NCBI GenBank assembly: GCA_020072845.1
Contig: JAIQGF010000003.1
Coordinates: 153,343-217,342, forward strand
Direction: 5' to 3'
DNA length: 64,000 nt
Origin: Terriglobia bacterium
GTDB lineage: Bacteria > Acidobacteriota > Terriglobia > Terriglobales > Acidobacteriaceae
The notes beneath the pieces are model-generated. The model worked only from the letters and a program-made list of their open reading frames with translations. It was not told the origin of the DNA and ran no database searches. Both the position numbers and the translations under genes were made by a program. Shown here in pieces: positions 18,165 through 25,447 of this stretch (position 1 is its first letter; each line of letters begins with the position of its first letter).

Positions 18165-19126
18165 GGATGCGTCTCCTCAGAACTCGAATATTCGTCGTCG
18201 AGGCCGATCTGTTTCAGTTTGTAAAGCAAAGCTTTGTAGCTGATCTGCAGTTCCTGGGCGGCTCGCTTGCGGTTCCATCGAGTGCGTGACAGCACCTTCA
18301 GGATGAGTTCGCGCTCTGCCTGGCGGGAAGCGACACGAGCAGCCTGTTTCAGGGAGAGACCTTCGGAATCGGCGGCGCGCTCCAACCCCTCGGAATGGTT
18401 GGAGCGCAAAACCATCATGGCTACGTGTTCGTCATCAACGGCGACGACGGTTTTGACCGCATTCTTGAGTTCGCGAACATTACCCGGCCAAGCGTACTCA
18501 ATTAAATACTGCTGCAAGCGAGGGCTCAGGTCGCGCTTCGGCCGGGCAAACACCCGAGCATAAACGTCCAGAAAATGATCTGCCAGCAGCAGGATGTCCT
18601 CCCTGCGGTGACGCAACGGCGGCATGCGCAGGCAAACACTGCTGACCAGGTAGTAGAGGTCTTCGCGAAAGCGCCCGCTACGGATCTCCTGTTCCAGGCT
18701 GCTCGTGCAGGAGGCGATCAGACGGGGACGCGTCGAGGACTCTGGCGAGCGCCCGAAAAAGAACGACAGCATATTGGCCTGCATGGCGGACGGGAGATCG
18801 GATATGTGCCGCACAAAGACTGTCCCGGCGGGAGCGCTGCCACCATCGTGATTCTTGCCGTCGAACGGCATAAAGGAATCATGGGCTGCATCGAGGCAAG
18901 CGACCTCAGCAAAACGAGCATGCTGCCGTCCGGACATCGCATGAATCTGCTGTGCCAGGCAGCGTTTGCCCACCCCTTCTTCGCCCAAGATCAGGACCGG
19001 AGAGCTACCCATTGCAACTTTCTCAGCCGCCGTCTCCAGCGCCCGCATAGCCGGACTTGCGCTGCGGACGAAGACCTCGCCGCTGTCAGCACCGGCGCTG
19101 TGAGACCGAGGAGAGTCGCTAGGCAT
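18161..19126 (-). CDS. NtrC-like AAA+ regulator lacking GAFTGA and Walker B acidic pair (pseudo-enhancer-binding protein)
   Basis: 321 aa from ATG 19126, which follows a strong GGAGG; the frame is open to 19231 but lacks such a site. There is no receiver domain. Residues 16-190 are a reduced sigma54-activator AAA+ domain: GEEGVGK at 48-54 replaces GESGTGKE; the part that should hold ESELFGHEKGAFTGA is only ~22 residues and has no GAFTGA; GTLFLDE is GTVFVRH (101-107). Arg-finger region GRFREDLYY and sensor II WPGNVREL remain. A Fis-type HTH is intact (RNRKRAA-like WNRKRAAQELQISYKAL, 284-300). It probably binds DNA but cannot remodel sigma54 polymerase by the usual mechanism. First gene of the minus-strand EPS operon. 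Confidence 0.85.
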   Translation of the reverse strand: MPSDSPRSHSAGADSGEVFVRSASPAMRALETAAEKVAMGSSPVLILGEEGVGKRCLAQQIHAMSGRQHARFAEVACLDAAHDSFMPFDGKNHDGGSAPAGTVFVRHISDLPSAMQANMLSFFFGRSPESSTRPRLIASCTSSLEQEIRSGRFREDLYYLVSSVCLRMPPLRHRREDILLLADHFLDVYARVFARPKRDLSPRLQQYLIEYAWPGNVRELKNAVKTVVAVDDEHVAMMVLRSNHSEGLERAADSEGLSLKQAARVASRQAERELILKVLSRTRWNRKRAAQELQISYKALLYKLKQIGLDDEYSSSEETHP

Positions 19127-19184
19127 TCGTCCTCCGGGGAGGCAATAACGCGTTGAAGCGCAAGGGAGCCACAACTTTGCGTAA

Positions 19185-19199
19185 GCAACTGCAGGACCA
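19185..19199 (-). promoter_or_regulatory. Sigma54-like -24/-12 candidate for the minus-strand operon
   Basis: Read on the minus strand, TGGTCC-N5-TTGC has the required GG/GC spacing of sigma54 promoters (consensus TGGCAC-N5-TTGC). It would start transcription ~50 bases before the regulator ATG at 19126. It has two mismatches in the -24 element, so support is weak. Confidence 0.3.
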
Positions 19200-19366
19200 A
19201 CGTGGCAACTGCGGAAGGGAACAGAAGGCACGCGGCAGGCTAGGGGACAAGAATCGCTCTGGAGAGCGGACGAGGTCAGATTTTCGCCATTTTTCCGGTT
19301 GCTGGGGGGTGCTTGCTGACCATGCGTCCGTGGCGCTTGTCACGCTGTAACTGATTACATCTACAG

Positions 19367-19382
19367 TGGCTTAGGTATTGCA
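19367..19382 (+). promoter_or_regulatory. Sigma54-like -24/-12 candidate, plus strand
   Basis: TGGCTT at 19367-19372, a 5-base spacer and TTGCA at 19378-19382: exact spacing and a perfect -12 element, with two mismatches at -24. It points toward the NusG-like gene, though ~690 bases upstream of it. Confidence 0.35.
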
Positions 19383-19736
19383 GACGGTCGAACACCAAGC
19401 CATTTTCCCGCCGGCAAATCGGTTTTGCCAGGGGCTGAGGATGCGCAACCGGCACGCAGCCTAATGGTCTATCAAATTACTAAAGTTTCGCACAGGGCTG
19501 CGCGGAGTTGCCGCAATTAGCCAAGAAATCGGCCCTCGCGAGGGAAATTGTTTTCCACTCTGCTCTAGGAATCTTCCACCTCTGAAACTGGCCAATCTCC
19601 CTTATAAAACAAGGAGATAGCAACTTCTTTATCGGATGGTGTGCCGGGCAGGGAGGGGAAAAAGGGAAAATGTTTTCCACCATGTTCTGCTGAGGTAAGG
19701 GTGCTGATTGTCGGCGGTCAAAAGCGGACACGCGGG

Positions 19737-19819
19737 ATGTTATTGATAGCGCAGACTGTCTCTGTTTGAGATTCTCGTCTTTTCCTGAGACAGACCAATT
19801 GTGCCGACATGTTATTGAT
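19737..19819 (+). repeat. Direct repeat ATGTTATTGAT, two copies
   Basis: Identical 11-mers at 19737-19747 and 19809-19819, 72 bp apart (about seven helical turns), flanking the inverted repeat and ending just before the sigma54-like element at 19821. The arrangement resembles paired activator or repressor sites. Confidence 0.5.
19756..19793. repeat. Inverted repeat CTGTCTC ... GAGACAG
   Basis: Perfect 7-bp arms at 19756-19762 and 19787-19793, 24-base spacer, lying between the two direct repeats. No T-run follows, so an operator is more likely than a terminator. Confidence 0.45.
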
Positions 19820-19820
19820 T

Positions 19821-19835
19821 TGGCACATACATCGC
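19821..19835 (+). promoter_or_regulatory. Sigma54-like -24/-12 candidate, plus strand (best match)
   Basis: TGGCAC at 19821-19826 is a perfect -24 element; after 5 bases comes TCGC (19832-19835), one mismatch from TTGC with the conserved GC kept. Initiation near 19847 would give a ~220-base leader before the NusG-like gene. It directly follows one copy of the 11-bp direct repeat. Confidence 0.4.
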
Positions 19836-20051
19836 GATCACAGTGAAAAGTTTTGCGTTGCTAATTGTTTTCGACTAAAGATTGTTAGGACACGCACGTG
19901 GCACTGGGAAACTCCAAGGTAATTCCGCGGTTTCGGCAGACAAGCGCCTTGCCCTGGGCGATGGAACCGGACTTGCTCACGTGCACTGCAAGGGCAGGAG
20001 TTGCACAGAGTGAGATGTGACTCAGAGGGCGGAGCTACGTACAGCGGCACC

Positions 20052-20057
20052 TATAAT
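20052..20057 (+). promoter_or_regulatory. Consensus -10 hexamer TATAAT just upstream of the antiterminator gene
   Basis: A perfect TATAAT 13 bases before ATG 20070. No -35-like hexamer is found at 16-18 bases (GCGGAG at the 17-base position). If used, transcription would begin within ~6 bases of the ATG. Confidence 0.25.
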
Positions 20058-20069
20058 GACGTAAGTCAC

Positions 20070-20591
20070 ATGCTGGAGCTGCCGTTGCCCACTCCGCTGC
20101 CACAATGGTACGCCGTGCAGACGCGTCCGCGGCACGAGAAGAAAGTCGCTGCCGAGTTGGCGCGAAAAGGCATTGAGAATTACGTGCCGCTCCTGGGTCA
20201 GATCCATCGTTGGAGCGACCGGCGAAAGAAAGTCGAAGTACCCCTCTTCCCGGGTTACGCGTTCGTGCATGCAGCCCTGTCACCAGAAACGCGGATAGCA
20301 ATCCTGAGGGTCTGGGGAGTGTTGAACTTCGTCGGTTCGCAAAACCTGGGCACACCGATCCCGGATAAGCAGATCGAATCCATCCGGATGCTGATGGCCC
20401 AAAATCTCCAAGCCACACCGTATCCGTTCCTCAGGAGCGGTCAACGTGTGGTGGTGCGCAGCGGAGCACTGGCGGGACTGGAAGGCATTTTCTTGGGAAC
20501 TGCGGGGAGGAAGCGATTGGTGATTTCAATCGAATCCATCCAGCAATCCGTCGCTCTCACGATTGAGGGCTACGACATCCAGCCAGTTTAA
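20070..20591 (+). CDS. NusG-like antiterminator (UpxY/RfaH/LoaP type)
   Basis: About 173 aa from ATG 20070. The NGN domain is clear: QWYAVQTRPRHEKKVAAELARKG, then VPLFPGYAFVH (canonical PLFPGY) and a C-terminal KOW-like part (SGQRVVVRSGALAGLEGIFLG). It is a specialised NusG paralogue, not housekeeping NusG, judged from its place at the head of a surface polysaccharide operon. Such proteins bind RNA polymerase and allow it to traverse long operons past terminators. The start is uncertain: GTG 20010 has AGGAG 9 bases upstream and would add 20 residues. First of 30 co-directional genes. Confidence 0.85.
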   Translation: MLELPLPTPLPQWYAVQTRPRHEKKVAAELARKGIENYVPLLGQIHRWSDRRKKVEVPLFPGYAFVHAALSPETRIAILRVWGVLNFVGSQNLGTPIPDKQIESIRMLMAQNLQATPYPFLRSGQRVVVRSGALAGLEGIFLGTAGRKRLVISIESIQQSVALTIEGYDIQPV

Positions 20592-20710
20592 CTGTCGAAG
20601 CTTTTGCTGCGGCATGCCTGCTGGATTCATCCAGCATCATGCTGACGCAACCCGGACGATGCGATTGCATTGTCGATCGGGGAATTCACAAAAGACATGA
20701 GGCATCACAG

Positions 20711-21928
20711 ATGACAAATACGGACGCATCGATTCCTTTCCTCGACCTGATTACGCCGCATCGCGAACTGGAAAGCGAACTCCTCGCCGTCGTGCAACAA
20801 GCCTTTCGTACTGCCGGCTTTATCGGCGGCCGAATGTTGGAAGCATTCGAGCAGGACTACGCGCGCTTCTGCCAGGTGCCGTACTGCGTTGGGGTGAACA
20901 GTGGCACGGACGCTTTGCGCTTCGCGCTGATCGCCGCCGGCATTGGTCCGGGCGATGCCGTGATTACCGTCGCCAACACTTTCATCGCTACCACGGAAGC
21001 GATTTCCCAGGCCGGTGCACTGCCGGAGTTCATCGACGTTGACCCGCAAACCTGCAACATGGACGCGGGCAAGCTCCAGGAATATCTGGAGCTACGCTGC
21101 ACGCTCGACAGCCACACCGGAAAGTTGATCAGCCGCCGAACAGGAAAACGAGTGGCGGCAATTCTCCCGGTTCACCTTTACGGCCAGATGGTGGACATGG
21201 ATCCGATCCTGGACTTGGCACAACGCTATCACCTGATCGTCATTGAAGACGCTTGCCAGGCCCACGGGGCGGAGTACTTTTCAAAGAAACAGAATCGCTG
21301 GTGTAAGGCCGGATCCATGGGGCTCGCCGGCGCCTTCAGCTTCTATCCCGGTAAGAACCTTGGAGCATGCGGCGAGGCCGGTGCGGTGACGACCGGCGAC
21401 GAAACGCTGGCTCGCAAGATCCGCGTCATCCGCGACCATGGTCAAGCGGAGAAGTACTACCACGATGTGGAGGGTTACAACGGACGCCTGGACTCAATCC
21501 AGGCGGGCATTCTCGGAGTCAAGCTGCAGCATCTCGCGAAATGGAATGCCAGCCGGGTGGAAGCTGCGAAGCGGTATGGACAATTGTTTGCGGCGGCGGG
21601 CGCGCCTGTGACCTTGACCGCACAGCCGGCCTGGTCGAAACCTGTGTATCACCTCTACGTGATTCAGGTGGACGACCGGGAAACTCTGCGGCAAGACCTG
21701 GCTGCGGAGAAAATCGGGACGGGAATTCACTACCCGATCCCATTGCACTTGCAGAAAGCCTACGTGGGCATGGGGATCCGTCGTGGTGAGTTACCGGTGA
21801 CCGAAGCCGCGGCCAGCAGAATCCTGTCGCTGCCCATGTTCCCGACCCTCTCGGAAGCACAGCAGAGGCGGGTCGTAGATGCCGTGGTGCGCAGCGTATC
21901 GAAAAATGCTGCAGCGGTGTCGTCGTAG
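20711..21928 (+). CDS. DegT/DnrJ/EryC1/StrS family sugar aminotransferase
   Basis: 405 aa from ATG 20711, which has GAGG 8 bases upstream; an in-frame ATG at 20639 lacks this. PLP-dependent fold type I: NSGTDALRFAL binds phosphate, EDACQAHGA contains the ring-stacking Asp, and SFYPGKNLGACGEAGAV holds the catalytic lysine. It transaminates a keto nucleotide sugar to an amino sugar. A short insertion (residues ~125-150) lies before AAILPVHLYGQ. Candidate substrates are keto sugars made in this locus; which one is not decided. Confidence 0.9.
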   Translation: MTNTDASIPFLDLITPHRELESELLAVVQQAFRTAGFIGGRMLEAFEQDYARFCQVPYCVGVNSGTDALRFALIAAGIGPGDAVITVANTFIATTEAISQAGALPEFIDVDPQTCNMDAGKLQEYLELRCTLDSHTGKLISRRTGKRVAAILPVHLYGQMVDMDPILDLAQRYHLIVIEDACQAHGAEYFSKKQNRWCKAGSMGLAGAFSFYPGKNLGACGEAGAVTTGDETLARKIRVIRDHGQAEKYYHDVEGYNGRLDSIQAGILGVKLQHLAKWNASRVEAAKRYGQLFAAAGAPVTLTAQPAWSKPVYHLYVIQVDDRETLRQDLAAEKIGTGIHYPIPLHLQKAYVGMGIRRGELPVTEAAASRILSLPMFPTLSEAQQRRVVDAVVRSVSKNAAAVSS

Positions 21929-21994
21929 CGCCTGGAAGGCGAGTTCGTGGTGGGGCTCGCGGTATCTCAAGGTTTGTCAGGAGGCGGAATCGCC

Positions 21995-22780
21995 ATGAGC
22001 GAGCGCAGTAATGTAGTCGTCGTCGGACTGGGAGAAGTTGGCAATCCACTGTTCCAGCTCATTTCCAGGCATCACAACACGGTCGGAGTGGACATTGTGC
22101 CCGTCGCCGAGCCGATCAAAGGCGTCGATTTCCTGCACATTTGCTATCCGTTCGAGATCAAGGACTTTGTCGGTGAGACCGCCCGGTACATCGAACGCTT
22201 TCAGCCGAAAGTGACAATCATCAACAGCACGGTCGGGATCGGAACGACGAGGTCGGTGGCCGAACGAGCGTCCGCCGCCGTTGTGCACAGTCCGGTGCGC
22301 GGCAAGCATGTCCGCATGCTGGATGATTTGGGCAAGTACATGAAATTCGTCGGAGGCATTGATTCCGCATGCGCGCGGCAAGCCGCCCGGCATTTCGAGT
22401 CGGTCGGTCTGAAGACGCGAATCCTCTCATCGCCGGAGGCGTGTGAAGTTGCGAAGTTAACGGAAACGACCTATTTCGGGCTGATGATCGCTTGGGCGCA
22501 AGAAGTGGAGAGGTATTGCGACCGGGTGGGGGCGGATTACAACGAAGTCGTGTCCTTCTACGAGGAGATCAAGTTCTTCCCCCCGGTCAAATACGTACCG
22601 GGAATCATCGGGGGACATTGCGTGATGCCCAATATTGAAATCTTAAGCAAGTTTGACCACTCGGCGATCCTCAAGGCGATCCAGTCCTCCAACAAGATGA
22701 AAATCGAGCGCGAGGCTCGTAACTCAGCAGCCGACGCCGGCAAATCGCTGGCTGCGTCTGCCAACAAGAATGGAAGGTAA
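21995..22780 (+). CDS. Nucleotide-sugar dehydrogenase-like / NAD-binding protein, short form
   Basis: 262 aa from ATG 21995, after AGGAGG. Rossmann motif VVVVGLGEVGNPLF at the N-terminus, then IINSTVGIGTTRSVAE resembling the UDP-glucose/GDP-mannose dehydrogenase N-terminal domain, and GGHCVMPNI where such enzymes have the catalytic GGxCxPKD loop. It is only ~60% of the usual length (~430 aa) and has no C-terminal UDP-binding domain. It may be a noncanonical sugar oxidoreductase or a regulatory homologue; the function is open. Confidence 0.7.
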   Translation: MSERSNVVVVGLGEVGNPLFQLISRHHNTVGVDIVPVAEPIKGVDFLHICYPFEIKDFVGETARYIERFQPKVTIINSTVGIGTTRSVAERASAAVVHSPVRGKHVRMLDDLGKYMKFVGGIDSACARQAARHFESVGLKTRILSSPEACEVAKLTETTYFGLMIAWAQEVERYCDRVGADYNEVVSFYEEIKFFPPVKYVPGIIGGHCVMPNIEILSKFDHSAILKAIQSSNKMKIEREARNSAADAGKSLAASANKNGR

Positions 22781-22848
22781 CGTACGCTTCGACACAGTGC
22801 TCTAGGGCGACCCCAGTGCAGCTTCGCCCTGTGAAGTCGATATATTCC

Positions 22849-24171
22849 ATGGCTATCGAAGGCACGAATTCAATCACGCGATCTTCTGCCATCTCAGACC
22901 ACGCTGACACCTCTGCGGGGATGTCCTCCCAAAGCCAGAGGCCGATCGCCTCGGGTCACCGTCGCCTGGAAGGAAAACGTGTGGCCATGGTGGTCCTGTC
23001 CGGTTATCCGGCGGACCCACGGCCGCGCCGCGCCGCAGAAGCGCTCAAGAACGAAGGGATGGAGGTAGAACTGGTATGCGTGGCGAATCATACCAAGGCG
23101 ACCGGAGCGTGCAGCAACGGCATCGACGTGGTCCGTTTACCCATCAAGCATGCACGGGGCGGCAAATTATCCTACATGTATGAGTATTCCGCCTTCCTGG
23201 CGGCCGCATCCGCCATCTTGGCGGTTCGTTCCCTGACTCGACACTACGATCTGGTGTACATCCACAATATGCCGGACGTTCTCGTCATGAGTTCGCTGGT
23301 GCCCAAAGCGTTGGGGGCGAAGGTCATCCTTGACATGCACGATCCTATGCCCGAACTCATGATGACCATCTTCCAACTGGACCAGGAGAGCCGGGGTGTC
23401 CAGCTGATTCGACGATTTGAGAGATGGAGCCTGGGGCTGGCGGATCTGGTGGTCACCGTCAACATCGCGTGTAAGCGGATCTTTGGGACGCGGAGCTGTC
23501 CTCCCGAAAAAATCGGGGTGGTCATGAATTCTCCCGATCGTCAGATCTTCCCGTTTCGAGCGCCGCGCGTACGCGCTGCTGCCAAGAACGGTCAAGCAAA
23601 GCCATTCGTGATCATGTATCACGGGTCGCTCCTGGAGCGGAATGGCTTGGACCTCGCCGTCGATGCACTGGCGAAGATCCAAGAGTCGGTTCCCGCCGCG
23701 GAACTCAGGATTTACGGCGCCACAACCCCGTTTCTGGAACGTGTGCTGGATTCGGTGCGCAGCCGGGGCCTGCAGGACAGGGTTCACTATTTCGGTCCCA
23801 AGCGGCTGGAGGAGCTTGTCCCGGCGATCGAAGATTGCGATGTGGGTGTAATTCCGAACCATCGCAACGCATTTACCGAGATCAATACTCCCACACGAAT
23901 TTTTGAATATCTGGCACTCGGCAAGCCCGTCATTGCCCCCTCCACGCCCGGCATACAGGATTATTTCAACAAGGATTCTCTCTATTTCTTTGCGCCAGGA
24001 AACTCCGACGACCTTGCTAAACAAATTGAATACGTGTTTCTCAATCCCACGGACGCTATGGAGATCGTGGCGCGAGGCCAGCAGGTTTACCTCGCGCACA
24101 CATGGGAGCAGGAGAGAGAGACACTGGTGAATCTCGTAAGCGAACTGCTGCATGGGAGTAACTCGCATTAA
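22849..24171 (+). CDS. Glycosyltransferase family 4
   Basis: About 440 aa. GT-B fold: N-terminal MVVLSGYPADPRPRRAAEAL, an inter-domain YHGSLLERNGLDLAVDAL (donor-domain start), and the EX7E-like segment EINTPTRIFEYLALGKPVIAP. It transfers a sugar from a nucleotide donor to the growing lipid-linked repeat unit at the cytoplasmic face. The start is uncertain: ATG 22849 has no clear SD; ATG 22921 is possible and leaves the catalytic domain intact. The stop overlaps the next start (TAATG). Confidence 0.88.
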   Translation: MAIEGTNSITRSSAISDHADTSAGMSSQSQRPIASGHRRLEGKRVAMVVLSGYPADPRPRRAAEALKNEGMEVELVCVANHTKATGACSNGIDVVRLPIKHARGGKLSYMYEYSAFLAAASAILAVRSLTRHYDLVYIHNMPDVLVMSSLVPKALGAKVILDMHDPMPELMMTIFQLDQESRGVQLIRRFERWSLGLADLVVTVNIACKRIFGTRSCPPEKIGVVMNSPDRQIFPFRAPRVRAAAKNGQAKPFVIMYHGSLLERNGLDLAVDALAKIQESVPAAELRIYGATTPFLERVLDSVRSRGLQDRVHYFGPKRLEELVPAIEDCDVGVIPNHRNAFTEINTPTRIFEYLALGKPVIAPSTPGIQDYFNKDSLYFFAPGNSDDLAKQIEYVFLNPTDAMEIVARGQQVYLAHTWEQERETLVNLVSELLHGSNSH

Positions 24172-25430
24172 TGGCACATACAACGGCATTGGTCGAAAGC
24201 ACGGCAGTCCCGGGCCGCCGGAGTTCGCAAGCGCTCCATGTTGAGGACGTCCAGCGTTCACTCGAGCGCGTTCAATCCTGGGTCGAGCAGCACAACTACC
24301 GCGGCTACGAGCCATTTGACGGGCTGTCGTCTTGGGCGCGTCCGTTGGCCTTCGGAAACATCTTTGCCGAGCGCCTGCTGATGCAGGCCATCCGGCAATG
24401 CCCGTTCAACCTTCGGCCACTGTTCGGGATTCATCCTCAAGAATCGACCAAAGGGCAAGGCTACATGGCAGCGGGATATTTGTTGCTCTACCGTGCCACC
24501 CACGAGCAACACTATCTCGATAAGGCCATCCGCTGCCTCGAGTGGCTCGACAGACACAAAGTGCCTCGGTTTAAGCATCACAGTTGGAGCAATCACTTCG
24601 ACTTTTCTTCCCGTGGCGGAACCTATACCAAGGACGACCCCATCATTGTGTGGACCGCCTTGATCGGCCAAGCTTATGTCGATGCTTTCGAGATTACCGG
24701 GCAGGAATGGTGCCTTCGGATTGCGGAGAGTGCGTGCAACTGGATCCTCGACCTGCCCCGTGAACAGACTCCCCATGGTGCTTGTATCAGTTATTTCGCG
24801 CACGTGCAGAGTTCTGTGCACAACTCCAACATGCTGGGCGCTGCGCTGCTGGCGCGGACGGCGAAGCACAACGGCAGTGACCAGTATTCGCGGGTGGCGC
24901 GCTCAGCGATGACCTATAGCTGCTTTCACCAGCGTGACGAGGGATCGTGGTGGTACGGAGAGGAACCGAAGTACCGTTGGATCGACAATTTCCATACTGG
25001 CTACAATCTCGACAGCCTTCAATGCTACATCGAGGCCAGCGGAGATGACGAGTTTCGCCCCAATATCGACAAGGGACTGGCATTCTACAAGGCAAACTTT
25101 TTCGAGGATACAGGGCGGCCGAAGTACTACCACAACCGAACCTACCCCGTGGATATCCAGTGCGCGGCGCAATCGATCGACACGCTCGCCCTCTTCGCCG
25201 ACCGCGACCGCGAGTGTCTCGAGCTTTCCCAGAAGGTTGCTGCCTGGACAATCGGCAACATGCAGGATTCGGAAGGATACTTTTATTACCGGCAGTATCC
25301 GCTAGTTAAGGCGAAGATTCCGATGCTCCATTGGGGGCAGGGCACAATGTTCAAGGCGCTCGCTCGTTTGTTGCTCGAAATGAAGTCCAACGAATGTGCG
25401 CAGCTGCGCGCCTCCCGGCGGGATCTGTAA
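24171..25430 (+). CDS. Six-hairpin (alpha/alpha-barrel) glycoside-hydrolase-like protein
   Basis: 419 aa with repeated helix-pair signatures (YMAAGYLLLYRATHEQHYLDKA, WTALIGQAYVDAFEITGQEW, NMLGAALLARTAKH, LDSLQCYIEASGDDEF, AQSIDTLALFADRD, GQGTMFKALARLLLE), typical of (alpha/alpha)6-barrel enzymes such as unsaturated uronyl hydrolases, epimerases and related EPS proteins. No signal peptide. It may trim or epimerise EPS intermediates in the cytoplasm. The exact family and catalytic residues are not recognised. Translationally coupled to the preceding GT4 gene. Confidence 0.7.
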   Translation: MAHTTALVESTAVPGRRSSQALHVEDVQRSLERVQSWVEQHNYRGYEPFDGLSSWARPLAFGNIFAERLLMQAIRQCPFNLRPLFGIHPQESTKGQGYMAAGYLLLYRATHEQHYLDKAIRCLEWLDRHKVPRFKHHSWSNHFDFSSRGGTYTKDDPIIVWTALIGQAYVDAFEITGQEWCLRIAESACNWILDLPREQTPHGACISYFAHVQSSVHNSNMLGAALLARTAKHNGSDQYSRVARSAMTYSCFHQRDEGSWWYGEEPKYRWIDNFHTGYNLDSLQCYIEASGDDEFRPNIDKGLAFYKANFFEDTGRPKYYHNRTYPVDIQCAAQSIDTLALFADRDRECLELSQKVAAWTIGNMQDSEGYFYYRQYPLVKAKIPMLHWGQGTMFKALARLLLEMKSNECAQLRASRRDL

Positions 25431-25447
25431 ACCGCTCACATACAGCC

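Larger units (their letters stand above)
19127..20069. other. Large divergent regulatory intergenic region between the two EPS operons
   Basis: About 940 bases with no supported gene between the minus-strand export block and the plus-strand biosynthesis block. It is more AT-rich than the coding DNA and contains sigma54-like -24/-12 candidates on both strands, a direct repeat, an inverted repeat and a TATAAT hexamer, listed separately. This is the obvious control centre of the locus. Confidence 0.75.

Noticed and set aside
19405..19425. TGGCAAAACCGATTTGCC (minus strand) as a sigma54 promoter
   Set aside because: Spacing between the -24 GG and -12 GC is two bases too long.
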